NCBI RefSeq assembly: GCF_900188205.1
Contig: NZ_FZOH01000001.1
Location: 96,359-160,358 of the forward strand
Direction of reading: 5' to 3'
DNA: 64,000 bases
Source of the DNA: Geodermatophilus saharensis
GTDB lineage: Bacteria; Actinomycetota; Actinomycetes; Mycobacteriales; Geodermatophilaceae
The position numbers and the translations under genes are program-made. This document shows positions 57,161 to 64,000 of the stretch, in pieces (positions within the stretch are counted from its first letter, which is position 1; the number at the start of each line of letters is the position of its first letter). Under the pieces are notes generated by a model. That model was not told where the DNA came from, made no database searches, and saw only the letters and a program-made list of their open reading frames with translations.

Positions 57161-57616
57161 GTGCGCGGACCCGGGAAGGAGACGCTGCTCCCCGTCGTCG
57201 GGGCGGCCGTGGCGGGCAACGCCTTCGTCGGCCGTGGGTCCCTCCGGTGGTTCCGCGGGCTCCGGCACCCGGCGCTGCAGCTGCCGATGCCCGGGTTCTA
57301 CGCCGTCGGGGGCGCTTACTACGTGGTCATGGGCGTCGTCGTCCACCGGGCGGCCCGGCGCGGGGACCGGCGCTCGTACCGCCTGGCGATGGCGGTCCTG
57401 GCCGGCAACGAGCTGTGGAACGCGGTCTTCTTCGGCCGGCGGAGCACCCGCGACGGCTTCCTGGGACTGCTGGCGTTCCTCGTCCCGCTGGGCCTGCTGC
57501 AGGCCTCCGTCGCCGGGGACCGGACGTCGGCGCTGGTGCTGGGCCCCTACACCGCCTACGTCCTCGGCTACGACGTGCCGTGGACCTACCGCCTGTGGCG
57601 GCTCAACCCGTCCTGA
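57161..57616 (+). CDS. TspO/MBR-like membrane protein
   Basis: A 151-residue protein of five hydrophobic segments. The segment LRHPALQLPMPGFYAVGGAYYVVMGV recalls the proline-rich first loop of TspO, and NELWNAVFFGRRS matches its WNxxFF motif. TspO/MBR proteins bind porphyrins and take part in stress and tetrapyrrole handling. The match is partial (the usual tryptophans are few), so the call is moderate. The gene looks leaderless: TAGGGT overlaps the preceding stop, six bases before the GTG at 57161. Its stop overlaps the convergent TetR gene by 14 nt. Confidence 0.7.
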   Translation: MRGPGKETLLPVVGAAVAGNAFVGRGSLRWFRGLRHPALQLPMPGFYAVGGAYYVVMGVVVHRAARRGDRRSYRLAMAVLAGNELWNAVFFGRRSTRDGFLGLLAFLVPLGLLQASVAGDRTSALVLGPYTAYVLGYDVPWTYRLWRLNPS

Positions 57617-58301
57617 CGCCCGCGGGCCCGATCCCGACCAGCTGCGCCAGCTCGGCGGTCGCGCGCGCGAAGAACCGGTCGGCGTCCTCGACCGACCCGA
57701 CCAGCTGGCCGAACAGCTCGAAGCCGACCGTGCCGAACAGCGCGCAGTAGGCGACCAGGGCGCGCACCCGGACGGCGTCGTCGATCCCCGGGCCGTCCTG
57801 CCCGAGGATCTCCACCGCGGCGTCGCCGAGCAGGCCGGGCTCCCGGCCGCCGTCGCCGGTGAGCAGCCCGGCGCGGGCGGCGTCGCCGAGGATGCGGCCG
57901 AGGACGACGCCGACCCGCGACGCCGCCGGCACGGTGTCCCGCGGCGCGGCGTACCCGGGCACCGGCGAGCCGTAGAGCAGCGCGTACTCGTGCGGGTTCG
58001 CCCGCGCCCAGTCGCGCACGGCGGCGCACACGGCCGACCACCGCTGCTCCGGCGCCGCGGTGGGGTCGTCGGCGGCCTCGGCCGCGGCGCCCACGGCGTC
58101 GTAGCCGTCGATGATCAGCCGGGTCAGCAGGTCGTCGCGGCTGGGGAAGTAGCGGTACACCGCCGACGACGCCATCCCCACCTCCCGGGCGACGGCGCGC
58201 AGCGACAGCGCCGCGGCGCCCACCTCGGCCAGCTGGCGACGCGCGGCCTCGGTGATCTCGGCGGTGATCTCGGCGCGGACGCGCTCGCGGGCGGTGGGCA
58301 C
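57603..58301 (-). CDS. TetR-family transcriptional regulator
   Basis: A 232-residue regulator. The N-terminal HTH (LSLRAVAREVGMASSAVYRYFPSRDDLLTRLIIDGYDAV) is typical TetR; the C-terminal ligand domain matches the TetR_C WHG-type group. The GTG at 58301 has no ribosome site. It is divergent from an NAD-binding oxidoreductase gene, and three copies of a GAGCA-type palindrome flank a TTGACA promoter in the 128-bp gap, so it probably represses the oxidoreductase and perhaps itself. Confidence 0.88.
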   Translation of the reverse strand: MPTARERVRAEITAEITEAARRQLAEVGAAALSLRAVAREVGMASSAVYRYFPSRDDLLTRLIIDGYDAVGAAAEAADDPTAAPEQRWSAVCAAVRDWARANPHEYALLYGSPVPGYAAPRDTVPAASRVGVVLGRILGDAARAGLLTGDGGREPGLLGDAAVEILGQDGPGIDDAVRVRALVAYCALFGTVGFELFGQLVGSVEDADRFFARATAELAQLVGIGPAGVRTG

Positions 58302-58321
58302 GTCCCGATGGTGAGGTCTGT

Positions 58322-58407
58322 GAGCGGTGCGCGCAAGCGCGAGCAGTGCTCTTGACAGGATCCCAGTCGAGTGAGATCGTCGTTCTCGAACGAGAGCACC
58401 GCTCTCG
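58322..58407. promoter_or_regulatory. TetR operators flanking a TTGACA promoter
   Basis: A 17-bp perfect palindrome with 3-base centre lies at 58391-58407 (CGAGAGC/GCTCTCG). A matching core, GAGCAGTGCTC, is at 58341-58351, next to the consensus -35 TTGACA (58352-58357). A third related site, GAGCGGTGCGC, is at 58322-58332. The -10 is probably GATCGT at 58375-58380, 17 bases after the -35. The operators bracket the promoter. Confidence 0.75.
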
Positions 58408-58429
58408 CCGGATCGGAGGAGGAGCCGTC

Positions 58430-59362
58430 ATGGCACTGCACGTGATCGTGGGCAAGGGCCCGGTGGGCACGACGACGGCGGAGCTGCTGGCCGCCCGGGG
58501 ACACCGGGTGCGGGTGCTCTCCCGCAGCGGCGGCACCTCCACCGACACGGTCGAGCACCGCCGGGTCGACGCCGCCGACGCGGAGGCGCTGACCGAGGCC
58601 GCCACCGGTGCCGCGGCCCTCTACAACGCCGTCAACCCGGCCTACCACCGCTGGGTCACCGACTGGCCGCCGGTCGCCTCCGCCCTGCTGACGGCGGCCG
58701 AGCGCACCGGCGCGGTGCTGGTGACGATGTCCAACCTCTACGGCTACGGCCGTCCCACCGGGCCCATGACGCCGGAGAGCCCGCTGGCCGCCACCGACAC
58801 CAAGGGCCAGGTGCGGGTGGCCATGTGGCACGAGGCGCTGGCCGCGCACGAGGCCGGCCGCGTCCGGATGACCGAGGCCCGTGCCGCCGACTTCGTGGGA
58901 CCGCAGGTCCCGCCCGCGCAGTCCCACCTGGTGCGCCAGCTGGCAACGCTGCGCCGCGGCCGCCGCGCCTGGGTGGTGGGCGATCCCGACGTGGCGCGCA
59001 GCTGGAGCTACCTGCCCGACGTCGCGGCGACCCTGGCCGTCCTCGGCACCGACGAGCGGGCGCCGGGCCGGGCGTGGCACGTCCCGAGCAGCCCGCCGCG
59101 CTCGCAGCGCCAGGCACTCGCCGACCTGGCCGGCGCGATGGGCGTCCCGCCGGTGCCGGTCAGCGGCATCCCCTGGCCGGTGCTGTCGGCCGTGGGCGTC
59201 TTCTCGCCGATGATGCGCGAGGTCGTCGACGTCCGGCACCAGTTCGACCAGGAGTACGTCCTGGACGCGACGGCGACGACCGAGACCTTCGGCCTGACCG
59301 CCACCCCCTGGCCGCAGGTGGTCGCGGCGACCGCCGGCGCGCCGGTGGCGTCCCGGGTCTGA
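58430..59362 (+). CDS. NAD(P)-binding epimerase/dehydratase-type oxidoreductase under TetR control
   Basis: A 310-residue extended-SDR-like protein. The nucleotide loop is GKGPVGTTTAELL, with GxGxxGxxT spacing and not the classical GGxGxxG. The later YGYGRPTGPMTPESPLAATDTKGQVR block contains TDTKG in place of a YxxxK pair, so catalysis may be altered. The SYLPDVAATLAVLGTDERAPGRAWHVPS stretch is typical of NAD-dependent epimerases. The ATG at 58430 has GGAGGAGGAG upstream. Divergent TetR and operators suggest induction by a toxic or signal compound. Confidence 0.78.
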   Translation: MALHVIVGKGPVGTTTAELLAARGHRVRVLSRSGGTSTDTVEHRRVDAADAEALTEAATGAAALYNAVNPAYHRWVTDWPPVASALLTAAERTGAVLVTMSNLYGYGRPTGPMTPESPLAATDTKGQVRVAMWHEALAAHEAGRVRMTEARAADFVGPQVPPAQSHLVRQLATLRRGRRAWVVGDPDVARSWSYLPDVAATLAVLGTDERAPGRAWHVPSSPPRSQRQALADLAGAMGVPPVPVSGIPWPVLSAVGVFSPMMREVVDVRHQFDQEYVLDATATTETFGLTATPWPQVVAATAGAPVASRV

Positions 59363-59369
59363 GCGCGGC

Positions 59370-60068
59370 TCAGGCCTCGCGGTCGACGACGTTGACCGGG
59401 TCGCTGTCCGGGGTGACCGGGTCGCCGGGCAGGGCGGGGGCGACCTCCAGCCGGCTGGCCAGCAACGCGTCGACGGCGGCCACGCTGCCGCCGACGTAGG
59501 TGCTGGTCAGCGCCGGGTCGGTGACCACGCACCAGGCGCGGTCGGCCGGCCACCACAGCGCGGCGCTCTGCTCGCGCGGCTCGGGGGCGAAGTTCGCCGC
59601 GGCGCGCTCCACCGGGCCGGGCACGAGCAGCAGGTCGGCGCGGGGCAGCAGCAGCCGCGGCAGGTCGGCGGCGCCGTCGTCGTCCCACCCGAACCAGCAC
59701 TCGCCGGGGGTGGTGGTCTGGTCGGCCAGCACGGCGGCGATCTCGCGGGCGACGTGCGCGGGCAGGTGCCCCTCGGCGGGGGCGTCGTTCCACAGCCCGG
59801 GCTGGTCGGCCTCGGCCAGGTACTCCCAGGAGCCGGTGATGCCGGGCCACTGCATCAGCCGGTGGGGGGTGGTGCCGTTGGCCGCGGCGACCTCGTCCCA
59901 ACGGACGTGGACGTCGTCGTCGCCCTCGTAGCGGACGGCGGGGTGGAACACCCGGGCGTGCGCGGCGAAGCCGGCCGGCAGCAGCGCGGCGACGGTGTCG
60001 GGGGGAGCGCGGCGGACGGCCTCGGCGATCCAGCGGCCGGCCGGCGCGGTGCGCCCGACGATCGACAC
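59370..60068 (-). CDS. Conserved hypothetical protein
   Basis: A 232-residue soluble protein, acidic and tryptophan-rich (WFGWDDDG, ALWWPADRAW, WEYLAEADQPGLWND). No signal peptide or membrane segment is seen, and I do not recognise the family. The GTG at 60068 has GGGAGGGAG about 12 bases upstream. It is convergent with the TetR-controlled oxidoreductase, seven bases apart. Confidence 0.65.
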   Translation of the reverse strand: MSIVGRTAPAGRWIAEAVRRAPPDTVAALLPAGFAAHARVFHPAVRYEGDDDVHVRWDEVAAANGTTPHRLMQWPGITGSWEYLAEADQPGLWNDAPAEGHLPAHVAREIAAVLADQTTTPGECWFGWDDDGAADLPRLLLPRADLLLVPGPVERAAANFAPEPREQSAALWWPADRAWCVVTDPALTSTYVGGSVAAVDALLASRLEVAPALPGDPVTPDSDPVNVVDREA

Positions 60069-60389
60069 GGGGCGCTGCTCCCTCCCCGGGGAACGGACAA
60101 CCCCCGGGCTGTTCCGCGGCGCCTGTCCCCGAGGGGAGGCTGCTCGCGGGCCGACTGGACAAGTGTCGGCGGCCCGGGGGTCGGGTGACTGTCCGGTTCT
60201 CGCTCGCCGCCGTACGACGGACGGGCGATCATGCCGTCGTTCGGATTCCACTCCGAACGGGCGGCCCATCTGGACGGCGGCTAGCGGACAGCCACCTCAC
60301 GAGTCCGATAAGCATGCAAAGTACGGACCACCTCCTCTCTCGTGTACCTCGACGGTACGACGCGGTTCCGGGGTCGGCAACGACGTTTC
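60069..60389. other. Intergenic region with no supported gene
   Basis: About 320 bp, less GC-rich than its surroundings. It holds an 8-bp-arm inverted repeat CGTTCGGA/TCCGAACG at 60238-60259 and the ribosome site of the minus-strand gene. Frames crossing it lack coding character. It ends at the nhaA stop codon, so it is downstream of nhaA and upstream of the hypothetical gene. Confidence 0.45.
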
Positions 60390-61748
60390 TCAGCCGTCGG
60401 CGAAACCGCCGCGTGCCGCCGGTCCCCCGGGCGTGTCCGGCCCGCGCTGGTAGACGTCGGGGATGTCGTCGTGGTCGGCGTCCACCTGCTCCAGCTCCCA
60501 GATCTGCCGGTAGCGGCGGTTGCGCAGCCGCAGCACGACCGTGGCCAGCAGGGCCGACAGCAGCGTGCCGAGCAGCACGCCGACCTTGACGTGCTCGTCG
60601 CGCTCGCTGCCGACGCCGAAGGCCAGCTCGCCGATGAGCAGGGACACGGTGAAGCCGATGCCGCCGAGCAGCGCGAGGCCCACCACGTCGGGCCAGCCGA
60701 GGTCGTCGGCGAACTCGGCCCGGGTGAACCGGGTGACCAGCCAGCTGGCCCCGACGATGCCGACCACCTTGCCGACGACGAGGCCGACGACGATCCCGAG
60801 CGTCACCCGGTCACCGATCGACTCGACCAGGCCCGACAGCCCGCCGACGGTGACCCCGGCGGCGAAGAAGGCGAAGACCGGGACGGCGAAGCCCGCCGAG
60901 ATCGGGCGGAACCGGTGCTCCAGGTGCTCGGCCAGCCCCGGCCCGGCGCCGGGCCCCCCGGCCGCCTCGCTGCGGACCACCGGCACGGTGAAGGCGAGCA
61001 GGACGCCGGCCACCGTGGCGTGCACGCCGGACTCGTGCACGAGGACCCAGGTGAGCACCGCGAGCGGCAGCAGCAGCCACCACGAGCGGACCCGCTTCTG
61101 CACGAGGAACCCGAAGACGGCCAGCGGCACCAGGGCCAGCGCCAGCCAGCCGGCGGCCAGCGACGTCGTGTAGAAGACCGCGATGATCGTGATGGCGAGC
61201 AGGTCGTCGACCACGGCGAGGGTGAGCAGGAAGGTCCGCAGCGCGCTGGGCAGGTGGGTGCTGATCACCGCCAGGACGGCGAGGGCGAAGGCGATGTCGG
61301 TGGCCGTCGGGATGGCCCAGCCGCGCAGGGCGTCCCCGCCGCCCAGGTTGACCAGGACGAAGAGCACCGCCGGCACGGCCATCCCGCCGACGGCGGCGGC
61401 CACCGGGAGTGCCGCCCGCCGGGGGTCGCGCAGGTCACCGGCCACGAACTCGCGCTTGAGCTCGAGTCCGGCGACGAAGAAGAAGACCGCCAGCAGCCCG
61501 TCGGCCGCCCAGGTGCCCAGGGTCAGGTCCAGGTGCAGCGAGGCCGGGCCGACGCGGGTGTCGCGCAGCGCCTCGTAGGACCCCGCCCACGGCGAGTTCG
61601 CCCAGACGAGGGCGACGACGGTGCCGACGAGGAGCAGGACACCGCCGACGGTCTCCTTGCGCAGGACGTCGGCGATGCGGCTGGTCTCGGCCCACGAGCC
61701 GCGGGCGAAGACGCGGGTGGATCCGTGCGGGCGGGAGGGGACGGTCAC
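60390..61748 (-). CDS. nhaA: Na+/H+ antiporter NhaA
   Basis: A 452-residue antiporter of the NhaA family with about 11-12 membrane segments. The paired aspartates of the ion site are in [14 protein letters not shown], the adjacent [13 protein letters not shown] is conserved, and [18 protein letters not shown] marks segment 2. A polar C-terminal tail (about 50 residues, [14 protein letters not shown]) extends past the transporter core. It exports Na+ for H+ and maintains pH and salt balance. The GTG at 61748 has GGAG upstream. Confidence 0.94.
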   Translation of the reverse strand: MTVPSRPHGSTRVFARGSWAETSRIADVLRKETVGGVLLLVGTVVALVWANSPWAGSYEALRDTRVGPASLHLDLTLGTWAADGLLAVFFFVAGLELKREFVAGDLRDPRRAALPVAAAVGGMAVPAVLFVLVNLGGGDALRGWAIPTATDIAFALAVLAVISTHLPSALRTFLLTLAVVDDLLAITIIAVFYTTSLAAGWLALALVPLAVFGFLVQKRVRSWWLLLPLAVLTWVLVHESGVHATVAGVLLAFTVPVVRSEAAGGPGAGPGLAEHLEHRFRPISAGFAVPVFAFFAAGVTVGGLSGLVESIGDRVTLGIVVGLVVGKVVGIVGASWLVTRFTRAEFADDLGWPDVVGLALLGGIGFTVSLLIGELAFGVGSERDEHVKVGVLLGTLLSALLATVVLRLRNRRYRQIWELEQVDADHDDIPDVYQRGPDTPGGPAARGGFADG

Positions 61749-61878
61749 GGGGCGGCTCCGGGGCGGTGGGTCGGGTGCGACACCGCCGACCAGACTTCCC
61801 GGCACACCCGGGGACAGCGTAGCGGCGGGCTCCCGTCGTCGCCGTCCGTGCACGGGGGCGGTCCGTAGAGTGGTCGCC

Positions 61879-63237
61879 GTGGACCCCCGCCCGGCACCGC
61901 CCCCGCGGGAGCGTTCCCTCCGCCCGGCGGAGCTGGCCGGCCGGCGCGTCGGGGTCTGGGGCCACGGTCGCGAGGGCCGTGCCGCGGTGCGGGCCGCGCT
62001 GGCCGCCGGCGCCTCCGGCGTCCTCGTCGCCGACAGCCGCCCGGTCGACCCCGCGTCCCTGCCCGAGGGCGTCACCGCCACCGCCGACGTCGCCGACCTG
62101 GCCGGCTGCGACGTCGTCGTCCGCTCGCCGGGGATCAGCCCCTACCGGGAGGACGCCCGGCTGCTCGCCGACCGCACCGTGGTGACCACCGGCACCGGGA
62201 TGGCGCTGGCCGAGGCCGCGGCGCAGGGGGTGCCGGTCCTCTGCGTCACCGGCACCAAGGGCAAGAGCACCACCAGCGCCCTGGCCGCCGCCGTCCTCAC
62301 CGCCGCCGGCCGTCCGGCCGTGCACGCCGGCAACATCGGCACCCCGCTGCTCGACGTCCTGGCGGACGTGGGCGACCGCACCCTCGTCGTCGAGATCTCC
62401 AGCTACCAGGCCGCCGCCGTGCCGGACTTCTCCGGCCGCGGCGCGCTGACCTCGCTGGCGCCCGAGCACCTGGACTGGCACGGCGGGGAGGCCACCTACT
62501 TCCGCGACAAGCTGCGCGTCTTCACCGCCTGCCCCGAGCGGTCGGTCGTGGTCAGCGCGCAGGCCCGGCCGGTGGCCGAGCGCCACCTCGACCCCGCGCA
62601 GCTGGTCGACCCCGCCGAGGTGCTGCCGCCGGGGCTGGCCGACCGCGCGCGGCCGGTGCACCTGCCCGGCGCCCACAACCGCAGCAACGTCGCCGTCGCG
62701 CTGGCCGCCTGCGCGCTGCTCGGCCTCGACCTCGCCGCCTCCGCCGACGCGGTGACCGCCGCGGTCGCCGCCTTCCGGGCGCTGCCGCACCGGCTCGCGC
62801 CGGTGGCCACCCTGGGTGGGGTCACCTTCGTCGACGACACGCTCTCCACCACCCCGGTGTCGGTGCTGGCCGCGCTCGACGCGCTGGCCGGCCGCCCCGT
62901 CACGCTCATCGCCGGTGGCCAGGACCGCGGCCTGGACTACACCGGCCTGGCCGCGACGTTGGTGGCCCGTCGGGAGGAGGTCGCCGTGGTGACCGTCCCC
63001 GACACCGGGGCCCGGCTGGCCGACGACGTCCGCCGGGAGGCCGCCGGCGCGGCGGTGCGCCTGACCGAGACGCAGTCGCTGGCCGAGGCGGTGGCCGCGG
63101 CCATCGCCGGCACGCCCCCGGGCGGGGTCGTGCTGCTCTCGCCCGGCGCCCCCAGCTACAACCGCTACCGCGACTTCGAGGAGTTGGCAGCCACCTATGA
63201 GCACGTCCTCGCCGACGCCGGCGCCGAGCGTCTCTGA
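61879..63237 (+). CDS. murD2: Mur ligase, probable UDP-MurNAc-L-Ala:L-Glu ligase (MurD2)
   Basis: A 452-residue Mur ligase: N-terminal Rossmann-type domain ([17 protein letters not shown]), central ATP domain with GTKGKSTT near residue 125, VEISSYQ and HLDWHG, and a C-terminal domain with [12 protein letters not shown] and GGQDRGLDY. MurD adds D-Glu to UDP-MurNAc-L-Ala, whereas MurD2 adds L-Glu, which MurL then epimerises. The overlapping murL gene supports MurD2. The gene appears leaderless, with TAGAGT seven bases before the GTG at 61879. It stands away from any mur/fts cluster, in line with an accessory ligase. Confidence 0.85.
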   Translation: MDPRPAPPPRERSLRPAELAGRRVGVWGHGREGRAAVRAALAAGASGVLVADSRPVDPASLPEGVTATADVADLAGCDVVVRSPGISPYREDARLLADRTVVTTGTGMALAEAAAQGVPVLCVTGTKGKSTTSALAAAVLTAAGRPAVHAGNIGTPLLDVLADVGDRTLVVEISSYQAAAVPDFSGRGALTSLAPEHLDWHGGEATYFRDKLRVFTACPERSVVVSAQARPVAERHLDPAQLVDPAEVLPPGLADRARPVHLPGAHNRSNVAVALAACALLGLDLAASADAVTAAVAAFRALPHRLAPVATLGGVTFVDDTLSTTPVSVLAALDALAGRPVTLIAGGQDRGLDYTGLAATLVARREEVAVVTVPDTGARLADDVRREAAGAAVRLTETQSLAEAVAAAIAGTPPGGVVLLSPGAPSYNRYRDFEELAATYEHVLADAGAERL

Positions 63238-64000
63238 CCGCCCGGGCAGCGGCGCCTTCGTCGTCGCCGGCCGGACCCTGGACCCCGCCACCGGCGAGGC
63301 CGCCTTCACCTACCGGCTCGGCGACGACGAGTTCACCGAGCGGCTGACCCTCGACCCGGCGCTGCTCGGCGGCGGGATCGACGCCGACCGGCTCGACGGC
63401 GCCCTCGACCTGGTGCACCTGGTCATGGGCACCAGCTACTACAAGCTCGCCGCGCCCGGCCGGGTCGTCGTCGAGCGGCCGGTCACCGCCGCGCAGGCCG
63501 CCGTCGCGCAGGCCGCCTACACCGACGGCCTGGGCGAGTTCGCCGCCGTCAACCGGCTGCCGGTGCCGCACCGCGTCGCCTTCGACGTCGAGGTGCGGCC
63601 GGCCGGCCCGGCGCCGTCACCCGGCACCCGGGGCGCGCTGCTGCCCGTCGGTGGCGGCAAGGACTCCGCGCTGGCCCTCGTGGTCATCCCCGACGGGACG
63701 GCGCTGGCGGTCAACCCCACCGGCGCGCAGCGCGACGTCGCCCGCGCGGCCGGCGTGCCGCTGCTCGAGGTCCGCCGCCGGCTCGACCCCCTGCTGGCCG
63801 AGCGCACCGCCCAGGGCGGCCTCAACGGGCACGTCCCGGTCACCGCGATCAACTCCGCGATCGCCACGCTGGTCGCCGTCCTCGGCGGCCACGACCCGGT
63901 GGTGTTCGCCAACGAGCGCTCCGCCGACGAGGAGACGCTCACCGTCGACGGCGTCAGCGTGAACCACCAGTACTCGAAGTCCTTCGCCTTCGAGCGGCTG
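63197..64000 (+). CDS. murL: UDP-MurNAc-L-Ala-L-Glu epimerase (MurL), 3' end outside the window
   Basis: 268 residues are visible before the window ends in frame. MurL turns the L-Glu added by MurD2 into D-Glu, replacing glutamate racemase and canonical MurD. Visible motifs are VGGGKDSALAL near residue 155 (a PP-loop-like ATP site), FANERSADEETL and NHQYSKSFAFE, which match the family. The ATG at 63197 lies inside the end of murD2, a 41-nt overlap that implies coupled translation. The family call is mine from motifs and context. Confidence 0.82.
   Translation, partial: MSTSSPTPAPSVSDRPGSGAFVVAGRTLDPATGEAAFTYRLGDDEFTERLTLDPALLGGGIDADRLDGALDLVHLVMGTSYYKLAAPGRVVVERPVTAAQAAVAQAAYTDGLGEFAAVNRLPVPHRVAFDVEVRPAGPAPSPGTRGALLPVGGGKDSALALVVIPDGTALAVNPTGAQRDVARAAGVPLLEVRRRLDPLLAERTAQGGLNGHVPVTAINSAIATLVAVLGGHDPVVFANERSADEETLTVDGVSVNHQYSKSFAFERL

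Noticed and set aside
60069-60389. Less GC-rich gap as a possible horizontally acquired site or small RNA
   Set aside because: Apart from an 8-bp inverted repeat I see no promoter-terminator pair, tRNA end or integrase to support either.
1-64000. tRNA, rRNA and mobile elements
   Set aside because: No cloverleaf with CCA-type end, rRNA signature or transposase motif was noticed on either strand; a dedicated scan would be needed to exclude small RNAs.

Overview
This 64 kb window is very GC-rich, and most gaps between genes are short. Many genes begin with GTG and overlap the previous stop codon by four bases. Mycothiol synthase, the orphan regulator GlnR, a putative MurD2/MurL pair, a 13E12-type DUF222/HNH gene, an actinobacterial cysteine leader peptide and several leaderless genes mark it as chromosomal DNA of an actinomycete. 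Gene content and style are most like the Geodermatophilaceae (Blastococcus, Geodermatophilus, Modestobacter); this placement is inferred, not tested. I saw no rRNA, tRNA, CRISPR array, insertion sequence or prophage.

Layout. 1-5 kb: a truncated unknown gene, a zinc-metallopeptidase lipoprotein, a papain-like C70 peptidase and a DUF222/HNH gene that looks frameshifted near its 3' end. 5-11.8 kb (minus strand): a tightly overlapped cassette of a PAP2-kinase fusion, a lipoprotein, an MprF-type flippase, a second PAP2 phosphatase, a polyhydroxyalkanoate synthase and a PHA depolymerase. 11.9-24 kb: an orphan betaine/choline-type binding protein, two acyl-CoA dehydrogenases, a hemerythrin, a YihY membrane protein, two MFS exporters (one coupled to a MarR regulator with a clear operator region) and a zinc alcohol dehydrogenase. 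24-30.6 kb: the RNA helicase HrpA, a small HTH protein, an anti-sigma-type ATPase and a sugar epimerase.

30.6-37.8 kb: sulfate activation genes (cysN, cysD, cysQ), a hotdog thioesterase and an OmpR/histidine-kinase pair, then a siderophore-interacting protein. 38-42 kb: small conserved proteins, a protein built from eight 14-residue repeats and a divergent LCP/LytR_C protein. 42.2-46.5 kb: the phosphate transporter pstSCAB with a PHO box upstream. 46.5-51.8 kb: mshD and glnR, then lmeA, thioredoxin, cysA-type rhodanese and sseC, an order like that of M. tuberculosis Rv0814c-Rv0820. A cysteine-rich leaderless leader peptide sits before the rhodanese gene. 51.9-60 kb: an F420-type oxidoreductase, a PAS-SpoIIE phosphatase, nitrobindin-like, DUF885 and TspO-like genes, and a TetR/epimerase pair with repeated operators. 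60.4-64 kb: NhaA antiporter, then a MurD2-like ligase overlapping a MurL epimerase that runs off the window.

The themes are membrane lipid and cell-wall biology (PAP2/kinase/flippase, LCP, MurD2-MurL, LmeA), PHA storage, and nutrient sensing for phosphate, nitrogen and sulfur. Structured intergenic repeats that begin at stop codons, and genes whose start codon lies 6-7 nt after a TANNNT box, recur across the window.
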